Made by a program: the position numbers and the translations under genes. DNA of 64,000 bases from Chelonoidis abingdonii (taxonomy: Eukaryota > Chordata > Testudines > Testudinidae), in assembly GCF_003597395.2 (NCBI RefSeq), contig NC_133769.1, positions 47,693,635 to 47,757,634 of the forward strand, read 5' to 3'. Below, in pieces: positions 46,280 to 56,541 of the stretch (within the stretch, counting starts at the first letter, position 1; each line of letters begins with the position of its first letter). The notes under the pieces are model-generated. The model saw only the letters and a program-made list of their open reading frames with translations, searched no databases and was not told the DNA's origin.

Positions 46280-46712
46280 CTGAAGTTTGTAGTGGTGGAT
46301 ATCACAAGTCAATATGTAGATTGTTCAGCCATGTAACTGCTGCATCACTCAGGGTAGTTCTTTCACCACATGTTTGACTATCTGCATTGCAGCTACACAA
46401 TCATACTGTGAAGATTACACTAAGACAAATTTCTGCATTGTTGCAGCTACCCTTGCATTCTAGTCAGCAACCTGTTAACCTAGTCCAGGATCTGTGTCCC
46501 AGATTGCTAACAGGTGGATGTAAGTTAGGGCAGGGGTAGGCAACCTATGGCACGTGTGCCGAAGGCGGCACGTGAGCTGATTTTCAGTGGCACTCACACT
46601 GCCTGGGTCCTGGACATCGATCCAGGGGAGCTCTGCATTTTAATTTAATTTTAAATGAAGCTTCTTAAATGTTTTTAAAACCTTATTTACTTTACATACA
46701 ACAATAGTTTAT

Positions 46713-46933
46713 AGATTCATAGGCTCTAGGACTGGAAGGGACCTCGAGAGGTCATCGAGTCCAGTCCCCTGCCCTCATGGCAGGACCAAATACTGTCTAG
46801 ACCATCCCTGATAGACATTTATCTAACCTACTCTTAAATATCCCAGAGATGGAGATTCCGACCAACCTCCCTAAGGCAATTTATCCAGTGTTTAACTACC
46901 TGACAGTTAGGAAACTTCTTTCCTAATGCCAAC
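46713..46933 (-). mobile_element. CR1 LINE, 3' end (left of a solo LTR)
   Basis: The 3' end starts AGATTCATAGGCTCTAGGAC. The copy is cut at CCTAATGCCAAC and resumes at 47698 with CCAACCTAAATTC, the expected next CR1 bases. It belongs with 47698-49662. Confidence 0.92.
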
Positions 46934-47697
46934 TGATATGGGGCACTGCCCCCATCCTGTGAGAGTGGCTGTGGCAGGCCAGGGGGCCGCGGCAGCCAGG
47001 ACCATAAAGAGGGCTTATAGGAGCCAATCAGGCCCAGATTGTAGACACCAATCAGGCCCGACTCAGAGGTTATGACTAAAGCGCCCGCTAAGAGCAGTCA
47101 GTCGTCCCAGGCCTTCAACAGGGGAAGTCAGTTCGCAGGGGGAGACTAGCACTATGGGCTAGCTAAGGCTAGCTAGGCCAGAAAGCTCCTAGCCCCTACT
47201 CCACTGCAGCCCCGGAAGGTGGGGAAAGGGCCCTAAGCGGGTGCAAGGAGCCTATAGGGACAGCCCAGGAAACGATGGAGGAGGAAAAATGGAGAGACAG
47301 CGAGCTAACGCCAGAGAGTCCTGGGCTGGACCCAGAGTAGAGGTGGCCTGGCCCCCCCCTTCCTCCTTGCAGTACATCCACCACTACCGTAAAGACCATG
47401 CCAGATCCCTGCCAAGAGGATTAGACTGGAGGGTGGGTGGTTCATATAAACGGCTGGAATGTGGACTGCTGATGATCGACTGTTCGGAAGGGGCAGATAG
47501 ACTGAGGGCAACTGCTGGAGGGCAGTGGCCTTGAGAGGATGCTGCCGAGCAGGAGCAACGCGGGTCCAGAGACACCGACAGGGCAGAAAAACGGAATGGG
47601 ACAAGACCACCAGGAGGGGGCGATCCACTGGAACGAGCTAATCCAGGAGTGACCAGCAGGAGGTGCCAGGTGGCTGAGTCCCAAACCTGTTTTACAA
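46934..47697 (+). mobile_element. Solo LTR, about 764 bp, nested in CR1
   Basis: It begins TGATATGGGGCACTGCCCC, ends GTTTTACAA, and is flanked by CCAAC at 46929-46933 and 47698-47702. The copy at 55056-55851 matches along the whole length (GAGGGCTTATA, CCAATCAGG, GGGGAGACTAGCAC, TTGCAGTACATCCA, GGAGTGACCAGCAGGAGG). The TATA box of that copy is destroyed here. ORFs on both strands (up to 107 codons) are accidental products of its GC content. Confidence 0.87.
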
Positions 47698-49662
47698 CCA
47701 ACCTAAATTCTCCCTACTGCAGTTTAACCCATTGCTGCTTGTTCTAATGCAATTAGAGGCTAAGGTGAACAAGTTTTCTCCTCCTCCTGATGAACACCCT
47801 TGTTAGATACCTGAAACTGCTAATCATGTCCCCTCTCAGTCTCTCTTTTCCAAACTAAACAAACCCAATTCTTTCAGCCTTCCATTCATAGGTCATATTC
47901 TCAGACCTTTAATCATCTTGTCGCTTTTCTCTGGAACCCTCTCCAATTTCTCCACATCCTTCTTGAATGCGCTGCCCAGAACTGGACAACAATACTCCAG
48001 TTGAGGTCTAACACGGCAGAAGTAGAGGTGAAGGGTGACTTTTGTGTTTGTTTACAACACACCTGTTAATGCATCCCAGAATCATGTTGGTTTTTTGCAC
48101 AGTATCAACTGAGTATATTTAGCTTGTGGTCCACTATGACCCCCTAGATCTCTTTCTGCCATTCCTTCCTAAGACAGTCTCTTTCCAGTCTGTATGTGTG
48201 AAACTGATTGTTCTTCCTAAGTGGAGCACTTTGCATTTGTCTTTTATTGAAACTTCTACCGTTTACCTCAACCATTTCTCCAATTTGTCCAGATCATTTT
48301 GAATTTTGGACCCTCGTCCTCACAAAGCAGTTGCAATCCCTCCCATTAGTATCGTCTGCAACTTAATAAGCGCACTTTCTATGCCAACACTGGTCGTTGA
48401 TTGGAAGATATTGAACAGAGCCGTCCCAAAACAGAACCTGTGGACCCCATTGTTATATACCTTTCCAGGCAGGATTGGGAGCCATTATAACCACTCTCTG
48501 AGTACGGTTATCAGCCAGTTAATGCACCCACCTTATAGTAGCCCCATCTAAATTGTATTTGCCTAGTTTATCGATCAGAATATCATGCGAGACCGTATCA
48601 AAACGCCTTATTAAAGTCTAGGTATACCCATCCATCCGCTTCTTCCCTATCCACACAGCTCATTAATCTATCAAAGAAGCTATAGAATTGGTTGACACAA
48701 TTTTCTTTACAAATTCATGCTGGCTATTCCCTATCAGCTTACCCAACCTTCCAAGTGTTTGCAGATGATTTCTTTAATTATTTGCTCCATTGTCTTCCCC
48801 TGGCAACAAAGTTAAACTAACTGGTCTGTAAGTTTTCCTGGGTTGTTTTTAATTTTCCTTTTAGAGATGGGCACATATATTTGCCCCTTTTCCATCTTCT
48901 GGAAATCTCTCCCGTCTCCCATGACTTTTCCAGAATAATAGCTTAGAGGCTCAAGATACCTCCTGCTATTACTCCTTGAGTATTCTAGATGCATTTCATC
49001 AGGCCTGGTGACTTGCACCGCATCTATTTTTCTAAGTTATTTTAAACTGCTCTTTTTTATTTTAATCTTCTAACCTACCCCCTTCCCGTAGCATTCACTA
49101 TGTAGACATTCCACTTCAGATTCCCTTCAGTGGAGACAAAACAAAGAAAGTCATTAAAGCAATCTCTGCCATTTCCAGTTTCCTGTTACTGTTTCTCCCT
49201 CCTCACTGAGCAGTGGGCCTACCCTGCCCGTTGGTCTTCCTTCTTGGTCCTAATTATTGATAAAAAGTCTTCCTTGTTTCTTTTATTCCCATAGCTAGTT
49301 TGAGCTCATTTTGTGCTTTTGCATTCTAATCTTGGCCCCTACATTCCCATGTATTTGCCTATATTCATCCGTTGTAATCTTGACCTAGTTTCCATTTTTT
49401 TTATATGACTCTTTTTATTTTGTAGGTCATGCAAGAATCTCGTGGTTAAGCCAAGATGGGCTTTTTGCCAAATTTCTAATCTTTCCTACCATTGGAATAG
49501 CTTGCTTTTGGGCCCTTAATAGTGTCCTTTGAAGAACTGCCACCTCTCCTCAGTTGTTTTTCCCCCCAGTCTTGAATTCCATGGGACCTTACCTATCATC
49601 TCTCTGATCATACCATAATCTGGCCTCCTGAAATCCATTGTCTCTATTTTGCTATATTTAGT
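47698..49662 (-). mobile_element. CR1 LINE, main part of a long copy
   Basis: On the minus strand it spans the 3' UTR and ORF2 RT, and runs upstream towards the endonuclease domain. Landmarks on plus: CAATTTCTCCACATCCTTC (47945), TCCAATTTGTCCAGATCATT (48280), ATGCGAGACCGTATCAAAAC (48584), AAATTCATGCTGGCTATTCC (48712), CTCTGATCATACCATAATCT (49603). With 46713-46933 about 2.2 kb of CR1 remains. All frames are broken. Confidence 0.9.
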
Positions 49663-49799
49663 TATATATTATAGACTTATAGAAAGAGACCTTCTAAAAA
49701 TGTTAAAATGTGTTACTGGCACGTGAAACCTTAAATTAGAGTGAGTAAATGAAGACTCGGCACACCACTTCTGAAAGGTTGCCGACCCCTGAGTTAGGG

Positions 49800-50174
49800 G
49801 CTTCTAAAGTCCTGTCACCAAACCTGTCTCTCTTGCTGTTCCCCTATGAGGACATAGCTGTCGGCCCTGATATTCTGTTGTTCATCTGAGATTGGCACTG
49901 GACTGGAACCGTTAGACATGAATGCCTGCCACAAACAGATGTCACAAACTCAATTGTGGCAAGTCAGTGGGAACTAGAGGTAAAAGTATTTTCTTCTGGA
50001 AATGAGCAGATCTTGTGGGAAGTGTGCATTGCTTAATTGAACCTATTGGAAACATTTCCAACCTTTTATGTATCAGGTTGATTTAATCTGTTTTAGCCAT
50101 CCATGCAGGTTTAAGGGTGTTGGCATCTTGTTGAAGTTTTGGGGGAGCTATAAGCCAACACATATAAATTAGAT
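49800..50174. other. Possible Gypsy-internal remainder
   Basis: It lies immediately outside the right target copy of the hAT element, so by position it should continue the sequence present at 46522 before the insertion (the gag-pro element). I could not recognise coding motifs in it. Confidence 0.35.
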
Positions 50175-50532
50175 CAGCAGTTCTCAAACTGTGGGCCAAG
50201 ACTCCAAAGTGGGTTGCAACCCCATTGTAATGGGGTTGCCAGGGCTGGCTTAGACTTGCTGGGGCCAGTAGCCAATGCCCAAGCCCCACCACCTGGAGCT
50301 GAAGCCGTTTTATTGAGTGGGGCTCAGATTACAGGGCCCTGCCTGGGGCTGAAGCGCTTGGGCTTTGTCTCCCCTCCCGCCCCCAGGGCAGTGGGGCTTT
50401 GGCTTTGATCCTTCCCCACAGTGGGGCGATAAAGCTTGGGTGGGCTCAGGCTTTGGTCCCCACTCCTGGGGTCATGTAGCAATTTTTTTTGTCAGAAGGG
50501 GGTCACAGTGCAATGAAGTTTGAGAACTCCTG
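50175..50532. mobile_element. Non-autonomous hAT element, 358 bp
   Basis: The left end CAGCAGTTCTCAAACTGTGG and the reverse complement of the right end CAGGAGTTCTCAAACTTCAT are inverted repeats. A perfect 8-bp repeat AATTAGAT flanks them (50167-50174 and 50533-50540). The GC-rich interior has no transposase. Confidence 0.9.
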
Positions 50533-50749
50533 AATTAGATTATAATATGTGACTAATACAACCAATAATATATGTCTGTATTCAGCTCAGAATCAATGAG
50601 ATGCACATGCTGACTTCTCTCCAAACTGCTGCACAATATTCAACTGCAGCAAATATCAGAGCCAGGACTGAGGTTTGTAAAACATTTTGCCTCTTCTCCC
50701 CAGGGTGCTAGCTTCTGGGTCAAGGCAGTGTGTGAGATGATCTTTTTCT
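50533..50749. other. Spacer
   Basis: Flank between a hAT element and the following CR1. Nothing recognised. Confidence 0.4.
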
Positions 50750-52017
50750 TTAAGAGCTTTAAATGGGACCAGCAGTCATATAAAAACATGTCAATTATGT
50801 CAAATTAGGAATTACAACAGAAACATATAGAGACAAAATTAGAAAGGTCAAGGCAAAAAGTGAGATTAAACTAGCTAGGGACATAAAGTGCAACAAGTAA
50901 ATATTTCACAAATACAAGAGAAGCAAGAGGAAGACCAAGGACAGGCAAGTCCATTATTCAATGAGGAGGGAAAGACAATGACAGAAAACACAGCAGTGGT
51001 TGAAGTGTTAAATGCCTTTTTTGTTTCAGATTTTACCAAAAAGTTAGCAGTGATTGGGCAATTAATATAGTGAACATCAGTGTAAATTGGATACACACTG
51101 AGGCTAAAATAGGAAAAGAACAAGTTAAGAATTACTTAAGCAAGTTAGATGACTTCAAGTTGTCAGGGCCTAATGAAATATATTCTAGAATACTTAAGGA
51201 ACTGGCTGAAGAGATCTCTGAGCCAGTAGCGATTGTCTTTCAGAACTCATGGAGGACTGGAGACAGGGCAAATATAAAGTAGCTATCTATAAAAAGAGGA
51301 ATCAGGACAAACCACAGAATTATAGACCAGTCATTTTAGCATTACTACCTAGAAGGAAAAGGAAGCAAATCAAACAACTAATTGTAAGCACCTAGAAGAT
51401 AATAAGGTGATAAGTAACAGTGAACATGAAAGAACAAATCATGTTGAACCAATGTAATATCCTTATTTGACAGGGGATATTGTGGATGGGGAGAAGTAGT
51501 AGATGTGATATGTCAAATTTAGAAAGGTTTCTGATACTGTCTCTCAACTTTCTCATAAACAAACTAGGGAAATATAAATTAGATGCACCTATTTTGAGTT
51601 AGGTGCAAAGCTAACTGGAAAATTGTACTCAGAGTAGTTATCAATGCTTCACAACTGAGCTGGAAGGGCATATTGAGTGGGATCCCACAGGGATCTGTTG
51701 TGAGTCTGGTTCTAATCAATATCTTCATACATGATTTGGATAATGGCACAGATAGTACACTTATAAAGTTCCCAGATGATACCAAGCAGGGAGGTGTTGC
51801 AGGTGCTTTGGAGGATAGAATTAGAATTCAAAATGATCTTGACAAACTGGAGAAATGGTCTGAAACAAACAGGATGAAATTAAGTAAGGACACATGCAAA
51901 GTATTACACAAATACAAAATGGGAAATGACTGTCTAGAAGGAGTGCTGTAGAAAAGAATCCTGAGGTTATAATGGATCACAAACTGAATATGAGTCAACA
52001 ATGTAATACTGTTACAA
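50750..52017 (+). mobile_element. CR1 LINE, ORF2 segment truncated at both ends
   Basis: Covers ORF2 upstream of and through the RT. ORFs at 50888-51070 and 51070-51282 read the linker before RT (QVKNYLSKLDDFKLSGPNEI at 51121, then ILKELAEEISEPVAIVFQNS). The ORF at 51673-51951 reads MSGIPQGSVVS then FPDDTKQGG (the F-ADD box with Ala to Pro). The copy stops at 52017 without a 3' UTR, where Gypsy RT sequence begins. Confidence 0.88.
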
Positions 52018-52335
52018 GCCCTGAATCTGATCAGTGTGCAGTATCAGAATTTTATATTTGCCATACAGGAAGCCAAATGGGGTCATCCAAACACTAGAAG
52101 GACTTTGTGGGTTGAAAATATTGGCAGATCTCCCATTGTAGATGAAGGGAGTAGTGATACAGAAGCTGAATGAGACCATAGTAGGAAACTACAGTTTTTC
52201 TACAGTGATGCAAGACAAACATAAAACTCATCCCAGAAAAATATGACTCTCACAGCATGAGATAAAATACATTGGACATTTCCTCACAGCAGAGGGACTG
52301 AAAGTAGATCTCCAAAAGATCAAGGCAGTCAGATG
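52018..52335 (+). pseudogene. Gypsy reverse-transcriptase fragment
   Basis: Across shifted frames: QTLEGLCGLKILAD (about 52090-52131), then EGSSDTEAE.DHSRKL (about 52145-52192), then EIKYIGHFLTAEGLKVDLQK (about 52260-52319). This is the order of the RT palm end (after YADD/ADD) and the G-H-x-L-T-x-E-G-L motif before the RNase H connection. Stops interrupt it. It may belong to the element at 43543, which lacks RT where the hAT interrupts it. Confidence 0.72.
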
Positions 52336-52543
52336 TGGGTTTTTTAATAGGTTACTATTCCCTCCATCCACAGTTTAAGGGTATATTCTCCCTTGAAGCA
52401 GTTTCAGTCCCATCAGTGTTAATGGGAGCACCACATATGTGCATGCACTACCACACATCACAGGGAGGAGCAGCCCAGTCATTGTCTATTTTGCATGTAA
52501 TTTCAGTTTTCTGTCAATAGTATAAAAAGCCTCATTCGCAGGT
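52336..52543. other. Spacer
   Basis: No recognised feature. Confidence 0.4.
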
Positions 52544-53478
52544 AGAATCATAGGACTGGGAGGGACCTCAAGAGGTCATCTAGTCCAGTCCCCTGCACTC
52601 ATGGCAGGACTAAGTATGATCCAGACCAACCCTGACAGGTGTCTGTCTAACCTGCTCTTGAAAATCTCGAATGATGGAGATTCCACAACCTCCCTAGGCA
52701 ATTTATTCCAGTGCTTAACCATCCAACAATTAGAAAGTTTTCCCTAATATCCAACCTAAACCACCCTGGCTGCAATTTAAGCCCATTGCATCTTTTCCTA
52801 TCCTCAAAGGTTAAGGAGAACAGTTTTTTCTCCCTTCTCCTTGTAACAACCTTTTATGTACTTGAAAAACTATTATCATGTCCCCTCTCAGTCTTATCTT
52901 CTCCAGACTAAACAGACACACTTTTTCAATCTTACCTCATGTTTTCTAGACCTTTAATCATTTTTGTTGGTCTTCTCTGGAATGTCTCCAATTTGTCCAC
53001 TTCTTTTCTGAAATGTGGCATCCAGAACTGAACACAATACTCCAGTTGAGGCCTAATTAGCATGGAGTAGAGAGGAAGAATTACTACTTATGTCTTGCTT
53101 ACAACACTCCAGCTAATACATCCCAAAATGTTTGCTTTTTTTTCCCATCAGTTTTCCATTGTTGACTCATATTTAGCTTGTGATCCACTGTCTCCCAGAT
53201 CCCTTTCTGCAGTACTCCATCCTAGGTGGTCATTTCCCATTTTGTATGTGTGCAACTGATTGTTCCTTTCTAGAAGGAGTACTTTGCATTTTTCCTTATT
53301 GGATTTCATCCTATTTACTTCAGACCATTTCTCCAGTTTGTCCAGATCATTTTGGATTTTAATTCTCTCCTCCAAAGCACTTGTAACCCCTCCCAGATTG
53401 ATATTGTCTGCAAACTTTAAAAGATATTGAACAGAACCAGCCCTAGAACTGATCCCTGCATAAGCCTACTTGATATGC
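52544..53478 (-). mobile_element. CR1 LINE, 3' part, interrupted by a solo LTR
   Basis: The 3' end starts AGAATCATAGGACTGGGAGG. On the minus strand it covers the 3' UTR and the end of ORF2; the minus ORF 53148-53375 (75 codons) reads the conserved post-RT segment (IKIQNDLDKLEKWSEVNRMK, then HTYKMGNDHLG). It is cut at the target copy TATGC (53474-53478) and resumes at 54289. Confidence 0.92.
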
Positions 53479-54288
53479 TGTCATAAACAGATAGTTACAG
53501 GTTAATGTCTTTAACCTGTAAGGGGTTAACAAACAGAAAACCTGGAACACCTGACCAGAGGACCAATCAGGAGACAAGATACTTTAAAAATCTTGGTGGA
53601 GGGAAGTCTTTGTGTGCTCTCTCTGTGTTCTGAGAGGGACCAGACATGTAAGCAGATTCCTCCAATCTTTCTGAAAAAATCTCTTCTGTTCTAATTTTAG
53701 TAAGTGTCAGGATAAAGGTGGTTTTAGTCTTTTTGATTGTTTTCTTTATTTGCAAATGTGTAGTTTGCTGGAAGTATTTTAATTTGTATTATGCTGGGGG
53801 GGAGGTTTTCTCTCGTGTCTATAAGCTGAAAGACCCTGTAATATTACACCTTGAATTTACAGAGATTTCTTACTTTTTTCTTTTAATAAAAGCTTTTCTT
53901 TTAAAAGACCTAATTGATTTTCCCCCTTGTTTAAGGCTAAGGTATTGAATCTGTACTCACCAGGGAATTGGTGGAAGAAGGGAGGGGGTGGAGGTGGAAT
54001 TCCTCTGTTTTAAGATTCAAGGAGTTTGAATTACAGTGATCTTCCAGGGGAAGCTTGGGAGAGACAACAGTGAAGGAAAGGGTTTACTTTCCTTGTGTCA
54101 AGATCCAGGGGATCTGGGTCTTGGGGTCCCCAGGGAAGGTTTTGGGGAGACCAGAGTATACCAGGCACTCCAAATCCTGGTTGGTGGCAGCCTACAAGAT
54201 CTAAGTTGGTACTTAAGCTTAGAGGAATTCATGTTGGTACCCCATTTTTGGACTCTAAGGTTCAGAGTGGGGAAAGAATACCATTACA
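53479..54288 (+). mobile_element. Solo LTR, 810 bp (family TGTCATAAACAGAT)
   Basis: It begins TGTCATAAACAGATAG, ends ACCATTACA. The perfect 5-bp repeat TATGC flanks it (53474-53478 and 54289-54293). AATAAA is at 53885-53890. It is a relative of the LTR at 32690-33458. ORFs of 76-140 codons in its 3' half are not coding; the longest continues into the CR1. Confidence 0.9.
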
Positions 54289-54690
54289 TATGCCCTTACA
54301 GCTTGACTGTGAGCCACTGATAACTACTCTCTCAATAGTTTTCCAGCCTGTTTTGCACCCATTTTATAGTAGCTCCATCTGGGTTGTATTTCCCCAGTTT
54401 GTTTATGAGAAGGTCATGCGAGACAGTATCAAAACCCTCACTAAAGTCAAGATATACCATATCTACTTCTTCTCCCCTATCCAAAAGACTTGTTACTCTA
54501 TCAAAGAAAAGTGTTAGGTTGGTTTGTCATGATTTGTTCTTGACAAATCCATGCCAACTGTTACTTATCACCTTGTTATCTTCTAGGTGTTTGCAAATTG
54601 ATTGCTTAATTATTTGCTCAATTATCTTTCTGGATTCTGCTGTTACATTGACTGGTCTGTAATTCCACTGGTTTACTGCTCTTTTGCAAG
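54289..54690 (-). mobile_element. CR1 LINE, continuation beyond the solo LTR
   Basis: Continues 52544-53478 into RT on the minus strand: TATAGTAGCTCCATCTGGGT, ATGCGAGACAGTATCAAAAC, AATCCATGCCAACTGTTACT on plus. It fades out near 54690. Confidence 0.88.
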
Positions 54691-55055
54691 TATTTCTAGC
54701 TTTACTAACCTTAGTTATTCCACACCAGTTAACATTTTGTGGCTTCCTAGCTTAGATTTCTGATAAATGTGGCTGCATGGTGTTCTTGAAACCATATATC
54801 CTTCAGTGTATTAGCCAGTCAAACAATAGTACACAAATGAAATACAACTTTGCTTAAGTTGCTTTGCTAATGCTTTTCACCTTGTCATTTAGAAGTCACA
54901 TCCAATATGAGAGAGAGGCAATCGACTCATTCATTGCTGATATTTAATTCTGAGGCTCTTGTGGAGAAAAGCAGAATTGCTTCTGAGAAGGGCCTCCTGG
55001 TCAGGGCCTCATTTGGTGCTGGCAGCAGATGGCAAGTTCTGGGGAAGAATCACAC
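54691..55055. other. Unassigned spacer
   Basis: No gene. It ends with the left target copy CACAC of the next LTR. Confidence 0.45.
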
Positions 55056-55851
55056 TGTAGTGGGGCGGACTGCCCCACTCCTTGGGAGAGTGGGCAGGGG
55101 CAGGCCAGGGAGCCTGCGCAGTCCAGGAGCCAATTAAAAGAGGGCTTATAGTGAGCCAATCAGGGCCCAGATTGCAGACAGCCAATCAGGGCCAGGCTCA
55201 GGGGTATATAAAGGCTGCCCAGAGCAGGAGCAGTCAGTCTGTCCCAGGCCTTCGAAGGGAGAAGGTCAGTCTCCAGGGGGGAGACTAGCACCACAGACAG
55301 CGCAGTGCTGGGCAGGCTCAAGGAGGCTAGAAAGCTCTAGCCCCTAGCCGCCAGGCTGCAGGCCTTGAGAGAAAGGGCCTAGCGGGTGCAAGGGGCCGTA
55401 GGGGGAAGCGGCCCAGGGAAACAGACGGAGGAGGACAGCAAGGCTAAGGCCAGAGGGTCCCTGGGCTGGGACCCAGAGTAGAGGGCGGGCCTGGGTCCCC
55501 CCCCCTCCACCTCCTTGCAGTACATCCAGCCACTAGCCGTAGAGACCACGCCAGATCCCTGCCAAAAGGGATTAGACTTGGAGGGCCGGTGGTTGCTTAT
55601 AAAGGCTGGAATGTGGGACTGCTGACGATCGATCCCTGGAAGGGGATGCAGATGGACTGAGGGGCACTGCCGGAGGGCAGTGGCCTTGAAGAGGACGCCG
55701 CCGAGCAGAGAGCAACGTGGGTCCAGAGATGCCGACAGAGGGCAGAATAACGGATGGGACACCACCAGGAAGGGGTGCTCCACTGGAAATGAGCTAATTC
55801 CCAGGAGTGACCAGCAGGAGGCGCCAGGTGGTGAGGCCCGACCCATTTACG
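55056..55851 (+). mobile_element. Solo LTR, about 796 bp, GC-rich
   Basis: It begins TGTAGTGGGGCGGACTGCC and ends ATTTACG. CACAC occurs at 55051-55055 and 55852-55856, a plausible 5-bp target duplication. Same family as 46934-47697. It keeps a recognisable promoter (separate entry). ORFs on both strands (155 and 93 codons minus, 70 plus) arise from the CpG- and G-rich sequence and show no protein motif. Confidence 0.85.
55156..55212 (+). promoter_or_regulatory. LTR promoter: two CCAAT boxes and a TATA box
   Basis: CCAAT at 55156-55160 and 55182-55186, TATATAAA at 55205-55212. This is the classic U3 arrangement; transcription would start about 25-30 bp downstream, near 55238. In the 47-kb relative the CCAAT pair is present but the TATA position reads GGTTATGACTAAAGC. 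Confidence 0.7.
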
Positions 55852-56354
55852 CACACCAACAAAGGCAAACCCTGTCACAAGACTTGGAATAGGCTATGCC
55901 TCTTGCTGGTAGGAAGCTCACCCAAATGCAGACTTGAGAGTGGAGAAATAAACATGATTTATCCTCCACCCTTCAAAATATGTGACTCTTCCTTGATCTT
56001 TATTCTTTTCCAAGTTTTTGATTGACTGCCTCCCATGTGCCCACAGCATCTTGTTGAATAGGACCTTCTCGTCTGTTCCTTTGACCAAAAATCTAAGATG
56101 GGCCTTTGCTCAGATTCCCTTACAACCACCCCTCAGAGCTGAAGGATCGTGGTGCAAATATTTCAGAACTGTCACTTACTGAAATGTAGCTTATATAAAG
56201 CTGTTTATTCAACTTGGAAAACAGATAGAAAGACAATGTAAATTATATTGAATTGCAAAGCTTCATGTTGTCTAAGGTTATTTCAAACCTCTGGGTCAGA
56301 TGGAAGGCTTGTCACAGCTGTGAGTTTAGCTATCTTCCTGCCTTTCTTTATGAC
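55852..56354. other. Unassigned spacer
   Basis: No gene recognised between the solo LTR and the SINE. Confidence 0.45.
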
Positions 56355-56541
56355 TATCATAGAAAATTAGGGTTAGAAGGGACCTCAGAGGGTTATCTAG
56401 TCGAACCCCCTGCTTAAAGCAGGACCAATCCCCAGACAGATTTTTACCCCAGTTCCCTAAATGGCCCCCTTAAGGATTGAATTTACAACCCTGGGTGTAG
56501 TAGGCCAATGCTCAAACCACTGAGCTATCCTTTCCCCCTCA
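56355..56541 (-). mobile_element. tRNA-derived SINE with CR1-like 3' tail (tortoise Pol III/SINE type)
   Basis: On the minus strand: an A box in GGATAGCTCAGTGGTTTGAG (plus 56511-56530) and a B box in GGTTGTAAATTCAATCC (plus 56474-56490), at tRNA-like spacing. A unique middle follows (GGCCATTTAGGGAACTGGGG), then a tail CAGGGGGTTCGACTAGATAA...CTAATTTTCTATGATA that copies a CR1 3' end. SINEs of this design are mobilised by the CR1 machinery. The copy looks full length; target duplications were not evident. Confidence 0.82.

Larger units (their letters stand above)
46531..49791. mobile_element. hAT element carrying a CR1 and a solo LTR
   Basis: The left end CAGGGGTAGGCAACCT and the reverse complement of the right end CAGGGGTCGGCAACCTT match at all but two or three bases. 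The flanks are a perfect 8-bp repeat AGTTAGGG (46523-46530 and 49792-49799). Without the CR1 the element is only about 310 bp (46531-46712 plus 49663-49791), so it is non-autonomous. The 3.3-kb present length is due to the nested CR1. Confidence 0.9.

Noticed and set aside
54095..54517. 140-codon plus-strand ORF
   Set aside because: It starts in a solo LTR, crosses the LTR/CR1 junction at 54288 and ends in antisense CR1.
55379..55878. 155- and 93-codon minus ORFs in GC-rich DNA as exons
   Set aside because: They coincide with a solo LTR that has a relative at 46934-47697, where the reading is broken differently.
56474..56530. Functional tRNA gene
   Set aside because: The Pol III boxes are followed by a SINE body and CR1-type tail, there is no 3' acceptor-stem complement, and the fold is degraded.
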